Assembly (NCBI GenBank): GCA_015057365.1
Contig: SVEN01000009.1
Location: forward strand, 1 to 64,000
Length of the DNA stretch: 64,000 bases
Source of the DNA: Lachnospiraceae bacterium
GTDB lineage: Bacteria; Bacillota; Clostridia; Lachnospirales; Lachnospiraceae
Direction: 5' to 3'
Shown: positions 25,762 to 34,883 of the stretch, in pieces
Layout of the letters: each line of letters opens with the position of its first letter
Numbering within the stretch: the stretch's first letter is position 1
Made by a program: the position numbers and the translations under genes
Notes under the pieces: model-generated
Database searches by the model: none
What the model saw: the letters and a program-made list of their open reading frames with translations, nothing else
Told to the model about the DNA's origin: nothing

Positions 25762-26463
25762 TTATAATTTTATATCATTTAAAACCGTTCTGGAAACCGG
25801 TTCAATAAATATGTTCCCGCCGGACCGAAACGCGATTTTCGGTTCCTTTGTCTTTTCTTTTTCTCTCTTCCAGAGAGCTTTTCCCACCTTATCCGGAGCT
25901 CTGGCAATCGTATCTGCAATACGAATCTGTACAGGGTCCAGCTCTAATGCCAGAACAAAGGCATTTTCGTTGCCGCCGGCTCCCGCATATACATTGCCCA
26001 AAAGCGCACCTAATACGATAATATTTCCTTTTGATGTAACGGTGGCACCCTGATTGACATCCCCCACGATAATAATACTGGTCTCTGTCTCGAGTACCTG
26101 ACCGGAACGAAGATTTCCTTTATAGAACTGTCCGTTGGAACTGTCAAGTGCCTGCAACTGTTGCTCCTGTATACAATCCTCTAAGGAACGACGGTGCAGT
26201 TCCTCCGTTTCTCCGTTCTTTTCGATGACACATACAATTTGAACCTCGGAATTTGCGGCTATAATATTAAGCAGTTCCCGCTGTTCTTCATCACTCAAAC
26301 GCTTGCCTTCGAAGGAAATCGCCATTTTGGCTGCTCCGAAAAACTTCGCAGATTCCTTAAACTTCTCTTTGACCAGTTCGCAAATCGTTGCGAACTCTGC
26401 CTGTTCATCCACATATACCGAAAAGCCGTAGGTGGTTCCTTTGATTACCACTGCATTATTCAT
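25762..26463 (-). CDS. minC: Septum-site determining protein MinC
   Basis: 233 residues. N-terminal FtsZ-inhibiting domain (about 1-95) and C-terminal right-handed beta-helix (about 118-215) with SGQVLETETSIIIVGDVNQG, KGNIIVLGALLGNVYAGAGG and ALELDPVQIRIADTIAR, which bind MinD and FtsZ. Inhibits Z-ring assembly away from mid-cell. SD GAGGAGGGG precedes the ATG. First of the min genes, 18 nt after mrdA. Confidence 0.95.
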   Translation of the reverse strand: MNNAVVIKGTTYGFSVYVDEQAEFATICELVKEKFKESAKFFGAAKMAISFEGKRLSDEEQRELLNIIAANSEVQIVCVIEKNGETEELHRRSLEDCIQEQQLQALDSSNGQFYKGNLRSGQVLETETSIIIVGDVNQGATVTSKGNIIVLGALLGNVYAGAGGNENAFVLALELDPVQIRIADTIARAPDKVGKALWKREKEKTKEPKIAFRSGGNIFIEPVSRTVLNDIKL

Positions 26464-26481
26464 ACATATCCCCTCCTCTGC

Positions 26482-29310
26482 TTATTCCGCATCAATTTTA
26501 TTATAGTTTTTATCATACGTATCCGAATGATAAAAATAATCATATACGACATATCCGAAATCCACTGCATTACCGGAAGTATAGCCGTTCGGAATAACGA
26601 CACTTACCGAAATCTCCGGATTCTTATACGGCGCATAGGATACGAATAACGCATGACTCGGCTTGGTATCCGACACCTGAGCCGTACCGGACTTACCGGC
26701 AGCATCAAACTCTAAGGAATCATACAAACGGCCTGTAGAGTCATTACTGTTTAACACAAGATACATTCCCTTTTGTACCTGCGACCATTCTGCCTTTGTA
26801 AACTCGGTTATCTTATTATCGATCGTTGCGGAATTATCCCGCGTAATATTCTCCTTTGTATCCTCAATCCGGTCAATCAAGGTCAGGTTGTAGCAGTTTC
26901 CGCTGCTACCGAGTGTTGTTGCATACCGGGCAATTTGAGACGGCGTAAAACTGTGATAATAGCCGATTGCCGCACGTACCGCATCGTGGTCCGCAATCTG
27001 CGGCTCCAATTCTGCGATTTCGATACCGGATTTTGCACCGAGACCGAACTTTTCCGCATACTTGGTAAGTTTACCGATACCGATGGAGTCACTGTATTTT
27101 CCGTTAAAATCCTCCGCAAGGCGATAACCTACTTCAAAATAAAAGTAGTTACAGGAATGATTGATTGCCTGCGGTACATCAATTTTACCATGGTTTCTCG
27201 GATAATACCAGCACTTCGGAGACGGGTCTACCTTAGTAAATTCTCCCAAGTCGTCAATCTTCTCATAAAGTCCCAGTACGTTCTCACCGTAGCCTGCAAA
27301 GCTTGTAATCATCTTAAAGGTAGAACCGGTGGTGGTCTTGGAGTTGGTTACACGGCTGGACAAAGGATTGGATTTGTCCGCCAGAAGCTTTTGATAATAC
27401 TCCCAGTCGATTTTATTCGCCAACTTATTGTTGTCGTAGCTCGGATAGGTCACCAAAGCCAGGACATCACCGTTATTGACATCCGTAACCACTAAGGATG
27501 CACCGCACGGCTCCAATGCAAGCTGTGCCGGTGTAATCTCAACATTCTCAATCTTTTGCCGTATAAAGTTGTACGCAGAAATCCGGCTGTTTGACAACGC
27601 TTTGTAATCGGACTCATTATACTTGATGACATTCTGGTCAAACAACAGAAGACAAATCTCTCTTCCCGGCAGCTCTTTTTGAAAAATCATGTTACGGAGA
27701 AGCTTTTTGGCAAAGGCCGGATCCTCCTCTAACATATCCATAATCTCACCAAGTAAAATCTCGTAAATCTCGTCGGTGACATAATATGTGTCAATTCCAA
27801 GCTTTCCGAAATCAACCCAGTTCTGATTAATGGCATGTACCAAAAACTCACTGAGGCTGACCTTATCGTTTTTATAGGCGACGTACACCGCGTCGGTCTT
27901 ATCGATTTTTGAAACCGGTAAAATCCCTACATTTGCGGAAGTCAGCTTGGTATAGATATAATCCATATACTCCGCCATTTCATCGGAAACCTTGGCATTT
28001 GTTGTTTTGCTGCCGTAGGCCAGGTAACCGTCCAACCGTTTCATAACCGTATCATACTTGGTTTGATATCTCTGATATATCTTGAGCTCGTTTGCATTGG
28101 CATCCTCCGGCGGATTCTCACCGAAAATACGATTCACATCCAACACATTATTGGAAAATAAAGCATCGTATACCTCGTACACCGGAATCAGAATATCGTC
28201 TGCAGACTCTCCCTTGGTACCGTAATCCAGTTTATCGGTCATCTGTTCCAGCAAAATCTTGGCCAGCTCCTTCTCCACCAGATGATAGTAGGCCTTCTGC
28301 ATCTCCGCATCAATGGTAAGATATAGATTGTTTCCTGCCTGTGGGTCCGACATTGCCTCCGTATTCACAATACGGTAATTTTCATCCAGTGTCAGCTGCT
28401 CGATTCCCTTTTGCCCGTTTAACTCGTCCTCAAAGGTCTTCTCAAGGCCGGTCTTACCGATGACATCGGTTGCGGAAAACACATCTGATTCCGCATTGTA
28501 CTCCTCAAGTTCCTCCTCGGTAATCTTTCCGGTGTAACCGATAATATGTGCAAAATATTCGCTGTAATTGTAGACACGTTTCGTCTTCATCACAACCGAA
28601 ACACCCGGAAGCTCCGCACTGTTTTCCTTCAGTGCGGAAATTAATGTATCCGATACTCCGGTGGCCAGCGTAATCTGGGAATACTTCGGCCACAGGGTGA
28701 AAATCGCATATCGTACGGACATAATCTGCAACGCATCCTCTACGGAATAGTCATCGGAAATCCCGTACATTGCACCGAACTTCAGATTGCCGTAGCGCAA
28801 AAGAGCAAACAACTCCTCCGCACTCATTTCGGCTTCTTCCTCCGTCAGGTTGTCGATGGACTGCTTTCCCAAGGCATTTTTTATAAAACGAAGCCGTGCG
28901 GTGCCCTCCACCGTATATTCCAAAATCCCGGACTCCCCCATTTCTATATAGAACTCCGGTTCCAGCTCTACATCTTCTCTTTTTAAAATCTGAATCAGAC
29001 GGTACAGCATGGCATTCTTTTTATCATTTGTATTCAGAAGGGGACTGTCCTCCAAAATCACGGAATAGGACAACTCGTTATAAGCAAGCACCCGTCCGTT
29101 CCGGTCATAAATCAACCCTCTGGTACTATCGGTCTGGCGTTCTCTGGTCAGCTTATACTCATCCTCGGTCACTACCGGACCGGCATCCAGAATCTGAATC
29201 CGATACATCTGGAAAATCAAAATTCCGGCCAAAATCACATAAAAGGCAGCAATCGGAACCAAACGGGAAGAGAGCCATTCCTTTAATTTGCCGATAATTA
29301 CATAAAACAA
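26482..29310 (-). CDS. mrdA: Penicillin-binding protein 2, elongation transpeptidase, with large insertion
   Basis: 942 residues from a TTG start with SD AGGAGGAG. One membrane helix (about 16-36), a PBP dimerisation domain (about 50-325) and a transpeptidase domain with Ser663 (STFK), SCN (719-721) and KSGT (873-876). It crosslinks new lateral wall with RodA. The protein is about 300 residues longer than E. coli PBP2; the excess sits near 345-600, mostly acidic helical sequence lodged before the catalytic core. mreD ends 3 nt upstream and minC starts 18 nt downstream. Confidence 0.93.
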   Translation of the reverse strand: MFYVIIGKLKEWLSSRLVPIAAFYVILAGILIFQMYRIQILDAGPVVTEDEYKLTRERQTDSTRGLIYDRNGRVLAYNELSYSVILEDSPLLNTNDKKNAMLYRLIQILKREDVELEPEFYIEMGESGILEYTVEGTARLRFIKNALGKQSIDNLTEEEAEMSAEELFALLRYGNLKFGAMYGISDDYSVEDALQIMSVRYAIFTLWPKYSQITLATGVSDTLISALKENSAELPGVSVVMKTKRVYNYSEYFAHIIGYTGKITEEELEEYNAESDVFSATDVIGKTGLEKTFEDELNGQKGIEQLTLDENYRIVNTEAMSDPQAGNNLYLTIDAEMQKAYYHLVEKELAKILLEQMTDKLDYGTKGESADDILIPVYEVYDALFSNNVLDVNRIFGENPPEDANANELKIYQRYQTKYDTVMKRLDGYLAYGSKTTNAKVSDEMAEYMDYIYTKLTSANVGILPVSKIDKTDAVYVAYKNDKVSLSEFLVHAINQNWVDFGKLGIDTYYVTDEIYEILLGEIMDMLEEDPAFAKKLLRNMIFQKELPGREICLLLFDQNVIKYNESDYKALSNSRISAYNFIRQKIENVEITPAQLALEPCGASLVVTDVNNGDVLALVTYPSYDNNKLANKIDWEYYQKLLADKSNPLSSRVTNSKTTTGSTFKMITSFAGYGENVLGLYEKIDDLGEFTKVDPSPKCWYYPRNHGKIDVPQAINHSCNYFYFEVGYRLAEDFNGKYSDSIGIGKLTKYAEKFGLGAKSGIEIAELEPQIADHDAVRAAIGYYHSFTPSQIARYATTLGSSGNCYNLTLIDRIEDTKENITRDNSATIDNKITEFTKAEWSQVQKGMYLVLNSNDSTGRLYDSLEFDAAGKSGTAQVSDTKPSHALFVSYAPYKNPEISVSVVIPNGYTSGNAVDFGYVVYDYFYHSDTYDKNYNKIDAE

Positions 29311-29313
29311 CCG

Positions 29314-29820
29314 CTACTCCTCCTTTTCCACATATCGAACCACCAGCTTGTGTATCCAATGGAACAACGGATACAAAAAAGCGGCTACAAAAACGGTATA
29401 CACCATACGCGGAAGAATCAGATGCACAAAATAATATCCGAACTCCGTTCTGCTTCGAAGCAGGAAATATGCAACATAATACGCAAAAGAATACAGAAAC
29501 TCCCCTGCCGCAATCATCAACAACGGAAGTGTATAATCCCGTTCCTCATAAATTTTTTGAGAATAACCGGCAATATAGCCGATACATAAGTAAAATAACG
29601 CACACAAACCTACCATGTCGTTAAAACATACGTCCGTAAGTAAGCCTGCCGCAAAGCCGGTAAGCATCCCCGCCACCCGACCTCGTGTGTACGCAACCGT
29701 AATCACAAGAATCAACAGCAAATCAGGAACGACACCCGCCATGGATATCGCGGGCATTACCGTACTTTGCAATAAAAAGCAAAGTATCAATTCCACAAAA
29801 ACAAGTAATACGCGAATCAA
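29314..29820 (-). CDS. mreD: Rod-shape protein MreD
   Basis: 168 residues, five to six membrane helices (first LLVFVELILCFLLQ), with the family-typical PDLLLILVITVAYTRGRVAG segment. MreD links the MreB cytoskeleton to the wall synthesis complex. The start codon is TTG at 29820, with SD AAAGGGA. It sits between mreC and mrdA as in most rods. Confidence 0.92.
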   Translation of the reverse strand: MIRVLLVFVELILCFLLQSTVMPAISMAGVVPDLLLILVITVAYTRGRVAGMLTGFAAGLLTDVCFNDMVGLCALFYLCIGYIAGYSQKIYEERDYTLPLLMIAAGEFLYSFAYYVAYFLLRSRTEFGYYFVHLILPRMVYTVFVAAFLYPLFHWIHKLVVRYVEKEE

Positions 29821-29843
29821 ACTATCGTCCCTTTCCGATGAAT

Positions 29844-30716
29844 CTATTTGAAATCATAAGCCTCTTTCAACTCCGTCACAATCAGCACCTCATCCAGGCG
29901 CTCGAAATCCACCGCCGGAATTAAATATGCTGTCTTTGTCATATTACTGGAGTCTACCTTAATATCCTGTATATAACCGATTAAGATGCCCTGTAAATAC
30001 TTATCACTGATATGTGACGTTACGATTTCGTAATCATCCTGAAAGGACGCATCCATGGAAATCATTTCCACTCGAATTACGCCTTGTTCCTTCATTAATT
30101 TCAAATCACCGGATACAATACAAGTATCCTGTGTCTCTATGGACATGCCGCTGACGTTGCAATTATCGTCAATGATGGAACGAATACGAGACCAGTTTTT
30201 TCCGGTTTCGGAGACGATACCGACCAACCCGTTGCCTGCCATCACATTCATACCGACTTTAATGCCGTCCTCACTGCCTTTATCTACAATAAAGCTGTAA
30301 AACCAGTTATTGGTATCGCTGGCAATCACCCGTGCCGCCACCTTATCATAATCCATATACTTGGCATCGAGCTCATACAAACGACGCAAGCCGTCCAATT
30401 CATACTTATCCTGCGTCAGTGACTGGTTCGTGGCAATAAGGACCTCAATTCGTTCCTTTAACTCCTCGTTCTCCGCCCGTAACGCCTTCACGCTGCGAAA
30501 AGCCTCCAGTTTATCGGAAATTCCTCTTCCTACAGAGTTAATGCCCCTTTGCATAGGCGCCATAACATTCCCGGCAAAGGTCTTCACTCCGGAAAAACGC
30601 TCCGGGAAACGATAGGACACAAACATAAGTACAACACAAAGAATGATGCAGAATATCCATAAATACTTCGGATTGAACTCAAAGTCGCTCCGTCTTCTCC
30701 TTCTGCGACGTTTCAT
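29844..30716 (-). CDS. mreC: Rod-shape protein MreC
   Basis: 290 residues. Highly basic N-terminus (KRRRRRRR-type run), one membrane helix (about 20-37), a coiled coil (about 75-115) and two beta-barrel halves with VIASDTNNWFYSFIVDKGSEDGI and VGIVSETGKNWSRI. MreC is the extracytoplasmic scaffold of the elongation complex, contacting PBP2. SD GGAGG lies in the gap after mreB. Confidence 0.95.
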   Translation of the reverse strand: MKRRRRRRRSDFEFNPKYLWIFCIILCVVLMFVSYRFPERFSGVKTFAGNVMAPMQRGINSVGRGISDKLEAFRSVKALRAENEELKERIEVLIATNQSLTQDKYELDGLRRLYELDAKYMDYDKVAARVIASDTNNWFYSFIVDKGSEDGIKVGMNVMAGNGLVGIVSETGKNWSRIRSIIDDNCNVSGMSIETQDTCIVSGDLKLMKEQGVIRVEMISMDASFQDDYEIVTSHISDKYLQGILIGYIQDIKVDSSNMTKTAYLIPAVDFERLDEVLIVTELKEAYDFK

Positions 30717-30722
30717 CCTCTA

Positions 30723-31754
30723 TCAACCTCCGTTTGCCATCTTGTCCAGGGTCAAGCGCAAATCGCTGAACTTTCCGTTCTCTAAAATCTTACCTAAGCC
30801 CACAACAACCGTATTGGCGGAATTCTCACAAATATGAATATCCAGCTCGGTCTCCTGGGCAAACAGCTTGTCCAAATCCTTAATATTCGCAGAACCGCCG
30901 GTTACGTAAATACCGGTATCCAAAATATCGGAAGCGATTTCCGGCGGAGTCTTTTCCAAAATCACTTTTACCGCATCCACGATAGACTGCAGATGTTCCG
31001 CAATGGACTCATATACAAAAGCGGAATCGATTTCTGCCTCAGTCGGAAGACCGGACATAACATCACGTCCGTAAACACGAATCGTCTTTACTTCCTTCGG
31101 CGGAAGCGCACAGGAAAGCTCCTTCTTAATGAGCTCCGCGGTTTTGCTGCCGATAATAAGGTTATATCTCTTCTTCACATTGGTAATAATCGTATCATCC
31201 AGGCGGGTACCGCCGATGTTTACCTTCTTGCTGTTTACGATACCTCCGAGAGCCATAACCGCAATCTCGGTAGTCTCCGCACCGATATCCACTACCATAA
31301 TACCGTTGGCGGTCATAACTTCAAGGCCCGCACCGATGGCATTAGCAACCGGCTTGTGTACTGCGCGTACCTTGTCCTTCTTCGGCTTCGCAGAGGAGCT
31401 CCAGAGCAAATCATAGAATGCACGACACTCTACCTCACTGATATCACTCGGGATTGCAACGATAAACTCCGCACCGCTTACCTTTCCGTGCTTGTCCGAA
31501 ATCGCATCCAGAGATGCGTTCAACATTGACAACATATTTGCAAAATCCGCAATTACACCGTATTTTACCGGGAAGGTTACTTCAAAATTATCCGGGGTTC
31601 TCCCATACATTTCAAAGGCCTCATCACCGATTGCCTTTACGGCTCCGTTACAGATGGCTACTACATTCTTTTCGTCGAAAATCACACCCTCGTTTTTCTT
31701 GTAAATCTTTAACATACTCGTACCAAAATCTATGGCAAAAACTTTTGATGACAA
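30723..31754 (-). CDS. mreB: Actin-like rod-shape protein MreB
   Basis: 343 residues when begun at the TTG at 31754, which has SD AAGGGAGA 8-9 nt upstream; longer frames with ATG lack an SD. Actin-fold motifs are KVFAIDFGTSMLKIY (phosphate 1), IMVVDIGAETTEIAVM (phosphate 2) and IYVTGGSANIKDLDKL (adenosine). It forms membrane-bound filaments that guide lateral wall synthesis. The length suits MreB/Mbl; which paralogue is not certain. First gene of the long shape operon. Confidence 0.93.
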   Translation of the reverse strand: MSSKVFAIDFGTSMLKIYKKNEGVIFDEKNVVAICNGAVKAIGDEAFEMYGRTPDNFEVTFPVKYGVIADFANMLSMLNASLDAISDKHGKVSGAEFIVAIPSDISEVECRAFYDLLWSSSAKPKKDKVRAVHKPVANAIGAGLEVMTANGIMVVDIGAETTEIAVMALGGIVNSKKVNIGGTRLDDTIITNVKKRYNLIIGSKTAELIKKELSCALPPKEVKTIRVYGRDVMSGLPTEAEIDSAFVYESIAEHLQSIVDAVKVILEKTPPEIASDILDTGIYVTGGSANIKDLDKLFAQETELDIHICENSANTVVVGLGKILENGKFSDLRLTLDKMANGG

Positions 31755-31796
31755 CTTTCTTATCTCCCTTCGCATAGTATTTCTATATTCTATCAT

Positions 31797-31825
31797 AGTG
31801 TACCACTTTTTCCTATTTATTTCAA
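31797..31825 (-). promoter_or_regulatory. Promoter of the mre-min operon
   Basis: On the minus strand, TTGAAA (31825-31820), a 17-nt spacer and TACACT (31802-31797), about 42 nt before the mreB TTG start. Confidence 0.6.
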
Positions 31826-31830
31826 TAATT

Positions 31831-31855
31831 TATTTGTCCTATATTTAGACAAATA
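31831..31855 (-). terminator. Weak hairpin after radC
   Basis: TATTTGTC and GACAAATA (31831-31838 with 31848-31855) form an AT-rich 8-bp stem directly after the radC stop; a clear T tract is lacking, so it may only slow read-through. Confidence 0.3.
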
Positions 31856-32554
31856 TCACTCTAAAATGCCTTTTTCCATCATACTGAAATAACAATTATC
31901 TCCGATCACAATGTGGTCACGCAGCTCTATCCCTACGATTTCACAGGCTTTTGCCAGCTTTAATGTCACGGAAATGTCTGCGTCGCTGGGCATAGGGACC
32001 CCGCTGGGATGATTGTGTAACAAAATTAAAAACACCGCTTCATACCTGAGGGCCGTACAAAGTACTTCACGGGGTTCCAGTACCGCCATGTTCACCGTCC
32101 CTTTTGAAATCACCTCATCGGCAATCTTCCGCCCCTTGGTGTCAAGCATCAGCAAAACAATCTCCTCCGTACGGCAATGCCGCATCCGTTCCATATAGGC
32201 CTGCGCGATACTTTCCGGTGAATGAAAGGACAGCTTCGTCTCATCCTCCGCCGCGTGCATTCGTTTCGCCAGCTCTGCCACACAACAAAGCTGAATCGCC
32301 TTTACCTTGCCGATTCCTTTGATTTTCTGAAGTTCCTGTCGGGAATAATAATAAAGGGCAGACAGCCCCTTCTTCGCACCGGGACGGTTTAGCACACGAA
32401 CCGCCAGATCTACCGCCCGTTCCTTCTTCGTACCGGAGCGGATAATGACCGCCAAAAGCTCCGCATCCGATAACATTCCCGGACCGAAGCGCTCGCACTT
32501 CTCATAGGGGCGCTCCGACTCTGGAAGTTCTTTTACTGTAAAATAATGCTCCAT
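31856..32554 (-). CDS. radC: RadC/JAB-domain protein
   Basis: 232 residues. N-terminal HhH region (about 20-80, KIKGIGKVKAIQL) and C-terminal JAB/MPN metalloprotease-like domain with LLHNHPSGVPMPSDADI, the EXnHxHPx10D pattern. The old DNA-repair role is doubtful and the true function is unknown. radC beside mreB is a widely conserved order. A LexA-like box overlaps the promoter of the operon that includes it. Confidence 0.93.
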   Translation of the reverse strand: MEHYFTVKELPESERPYEKCERFGPGMLSDAELLAVIIRSGTKKERAVDLAVRVLNRPGAKKGLSALYYYSRQELQKIKGIGKVKAIQLCCVAELAKRMHAAEDETKLSFHSPESIAQAYMERMRHCRTEEIVLLMLDTKGRKIADEVISKGTVNMAVLEPREVLCTALRYEAVFLILLHNHPSGVPMPSDADISVTLKLAKACEIVGIELRDHIVIGDNCYFSMMEKGILE

Positions 32555-32587
32555 AAGCCTCCTTCTCTTGCGAAAAGGAACCGAAAC

Positions 32588-32854
32588 TTAAAGCTTTCTG
32601 TATACTAAAAACGCAATCACTACGCCGATAATGCTGGCAATGGAAATCTTAATGGACAAACCGAAGGTCAGCGTAATCACACCGAGATTCAGAACAAATG
32701 CCCCGGTACCTGCATCGGTACCCAGTCCGAAAGTCATACCGTAATCCAGCCAGGACAGCCAGGAAATATCCTTAGTCAGATATCCCAAAAAACCGCCGAT
32801 TACCACACCGCACAGTAATAACAAAAGTAAAACCCAAGCTTTTCCGGTCTTCAT
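32588..32854 (-). CDS. DUF4321 small membrane protein
   Basis: 88 residues from the ATG at 32854 (SD AGAGGG). A first membrane helix (LLLLLLCGVVIGGFLGYL), a loop, then NLGVITLTFGLSIKISIASI and a C-terminal helix ending VYRKL. This matches the DUF4321 family I know from clostridia, usually encoded beside radC and the mre genes. Function unknown. Confidence 0.8.
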   Translation of the reverse strand: MKTGKAWVLLLLLLCGVVIGGFLGYLTKDISWLSWLDYGMTFGLGTDAGTGAFVLNLGVITLTFGLSIKISIASIIGVVIAFLVYRKL

Positions 32855-32890
32855 AAAAATCCCTCTTTTCCTAAAATTCTCCCTGCTTGT

Positions 32891-32919
32891 ATTATAACAC
32901 AAATCGAATATTTGTTCAA
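32891..32919 (-). promoter_or_regulatory. Promoter of the DUF4321-radC operon
   Basis: On the minus strand, TTGAAC (32919-32914), a 17-nt spacer and a perfect TATAAT (32896-32891). Confidence 0.75.
32905..32918. promoter_or_regulatory. Candidate LexA box at DUF4321-radC promoter
   Basis: CGAATATTTGTTCA matches 8 of the 10 fixed positions of CGAAC-N4-GTTCG and overlaps the -35 hexamer. The boxes next to lexA match 9 of 10. Confidence 0.4.
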
Positions 32920-32951
32920 TTGTTTTCTACACATTTCGGTTGTTTTTTATG

Positions 32952-32985
32952 AAAGGCGGCTTCCTTCCGGAATCGCCGCCTTTTT
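32952..32985. terminator. Terminator hairpin after the methionine gamma-lyase family gene
   Basis: AAAGGCGGC (32952-32960) pairs with GCCGCCTTT (32975-32983 with small internal bulge), with an inner TTCC/GGAA helix. Five T follow on the plus strand and TTTCAT on the minus strand. It separates the gene at 32992 from DUF4321-radC. Confidence 0.65.
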
Positions 32986-32991
32986 CTCGTT

Positions 32992-34278
32992 TTATTTCAG
33001 AATAAGTCCCTTCTCAAACAGCTTCTGCACGGAATTCATAATACCGAACTTCGCATGATACCAGGTAAGTCCCCCCTGGAAGTACACGTTATACGGCTCT
33101 GCCACCGGTCCGTCCGCGGAAAGCTCAATGGAAGCTCCCTGAATAAAGGCTCCGGCTGCCATAATCACATCATCGTGATAGCCCGGCATTGCCCACGGTT
33201 CCGGTACTACGTAGCTGTCCACCGGTGCCGCCTCCTGAATGCCGTGACAAAACGCAAGCATAGCTTCTCTGCTTTCTAAAGTCACCGCCTGAATAATATC
33301 GAAACGTTCTTCTCTTCCTCTCGGAACACACTTAAAACCGAGCTTTTCATAAATATTTGCCGCATAAATCGCACCTTTTAAAGCTCCCGCAACCACTGTC
33401 GGCGCCATAAAAAGCCCCTGGAAGAAGGAACGGTTAAGACCGAGGCTTGCGCCCACCTCCTTGCCGAGACCCGGTGCGGTCAAACGGTACGCACAATTGT
33501 CTACGTATTCCTTCTTACCTACAATATAGCCGCCGATGGGAGCAAGTCCGCCACCCGGATTCTTAATAAGAGATCCTACACAAAGGTCCGCGCCTACATC
33601 CGTCGGTTCAATAACCTCTACAAACTCACCGTAGCAGTTGTCAACCATACAAATCACATCCGGCTTCACCATTTTGATAAAGGAAATCAGCACACCGATA
33701 CGTCCTGCGGACAAGGTCGGTCTGGTCTGATAGCCCTTGGAACGCTGGATAGCAATCAGCTTCGTCTTCTCGTTAATGGCTTCCTTAATCTTGTCAAAAT
33801 CAAAATTGCCGTTCGGGAGCAAATCCACCTGCTTATAGGTAATCCCGTACTCCGCAAGAGAGCCCTTGGTTTCACGGATACCGATAACACCCTCTAAAGT
33901 ATCATACGGCTTACCGGTCGGAGAAAGAATCTCATCTCCCGGACGGAGGTTCGCCGACAATGCAATGGTCAGCGCATGAGTACCGGACACCAGATTCGGG
34001 CGCACCAAGGCACTCTCCGTATGGAACACATCAGCATACACATCCTCTAAGGTATCTCTTCCCAGGTCATCATAGCCATACCCCGTGGAATCGTTAAAGT
34101 GGGTATCGGACACCTTATTCTTCCTCATGGCAGCCAGCACCTTTAACTGGTTGTACTCCGCCACCTCATCAATGGCCTGAAAACGCTCCTTTAAGGACTC
34201 TTCCACCTCGTTGCACAAATCAAATACCTTGTCATCAATTTTGCAGTCCTTGTACATCAGTCTTAAATAATCGTTCAT
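32992..34278 (-). CDS. Methionine gamma-lyase family PLP enzyme (aluminium-resistance type)
   Basis: 428 residues of the Met_gamma_lyase Pfam group within the Cys/Met PLP-enzyme fold. PLP lysine is in VGSLIKNPGGGLAP; upstream RPNLVSGTHALTIALSANLR and ICMVDNCYGEFVE carry cofactor-contacting residues. The family was once named after aluminium resistance; its real substrate is not settled and is probably a sulfur amino acid. In clostridia it commonly lies near miaA, mutL and lexA. It has its own promoter and terminator. Confidence 0.88.
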   Translation of the reverse strand: MNDYLRLMYKDCKIDDKVFDLCNEVEESLKERFQAIDEVAEYNQLKVLAAMRKNKVSDTHFNDSTGYGYDDLGRDTLEDVYADVFHTESALVRPNLVSGTHALTIALSANLRPGDEILSPTGKPYDTLEGVIGIRETKGSLAEYGITYKQVDLLPNGNFDFDKIKEAINEKTKLIAIQRSKGYQTRPTLSAGRIGVLISFIKMVKPDVICMVDNCYGEFVEVIEPTDVGADLCVGSLIKNPGGGLAPIGGYIVGKKEYVDNCAYRLTAPGLGKEVGASLGLNRSFFQGLFMAPTVVAGALKGAIYAANIYEKLGFKCVPRGREERFDIIQAVTLESREAMLAFCHGIQEAAPVDSYVVPEPWAMPGYHDDVIMAAGAFIQGASIELSADGPVAEPYNVYFQGGLTWYHAKFGIMNSVQKLFEKGLILK

Positions 34279-34385
34279 GGTAATGTCACTCCTGTGTATA
34301 TAATTGATTTTATTGATTTAATTGAATTTGTTCTAATTATCTAATTGTAGTTAATCCTTACATTTTTATTTTAGATGTCATAAAT

Positions 34386-34414
34386 ATTTTATGTAAACTT
34401 CCATCCGCTTTCAA
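34386..34414 (-). promoter_or_regulatory. Promoter of the methionine gamma-lyase family gene
   Basis: On the minus strand, TTGAAA (34414-34409), a 17-nt spacer and TAAAAT (34391-34386), giving an AT-rich leader of about 100 nt with no obvious structure. Confidence 0.55.
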
Positions 34415-34451
34415 ACGATTTTCTTTATTACTTTCACGTTTTTCTCATCCG

Positions 34452-34871
34452 TTACAGAAAGCCCAACCGTTCGGCTTCCTCAATCAGCTCCGGCTGAATG
34501 TCCGGATAAGTCCAGTTTCCCGGCAAGTTCCCCGACAAAACTATCTTCTCAATCTCACTGTGGAGCTCCTCTTCAAAAGAAGTCACCTCGGCATAGTATA
34601 ACATTCCAAAGGTTTCTTGTCCACTGTCTTTTTGAACGGAATATATACAAACCGGCATTATCTCATACTCTGTGGCCCCGGTTTCTTCGTAAAGTTCCCG
34701 CTTTGCAGTCTCTTCAACGGACTCCCCTGCTTCTCTGTGACCGCCCGGAACCTCGTAAGTGGTTCTGTCCTTGTGCTTACAGAACACCCATTTTCCGGCA
34801 CTTTTCGTAATAATGACCGCAAATTTTAGCAGTGCTTCATCGACGGTATCATAAAATCTGACCTTTGTCAT
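34452..34871 (-). CDS. NUDIX hydrolase
   Basis: 139 residues with the Nudix box GHREAGESVEETAKRELYEE followed by TG (about 43-65), which binds the metal and diphosphate of nucleoside-diphosphate-X substrates. Flanking FAVIITKSAGKWVFCKHK suits an 8-oxo-dGTPase-like fold, but the substrate cannot be told. SD AGGAGA precedes the ATG. It follows a GNAT gene by 12 nt and starts the first accessory stretch of the region. Confidence 0.85.
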   Translation of the reverse strand: MTKVRFYDTVDEALLKFAVIITKSAGKWVFCKHKDRTTYEVPGGHREAGESVEETAKRELYEETGATEYEIMPVCIYSVQKDSGQETFGMLYYAEVTSFEEELHSEIEKIVLSGNLPGNWTYPDIQPELIEEAERLGFL

Positions 34872-34883
34872 AGTTTTCTTCTC

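Noticed and set aside
26773-27495. Plus-strand 240-residue frame antisense to mrdA
   Set aside because: It mirrors the well-supported transpeptidase domain and has no SD or recognisable domain.
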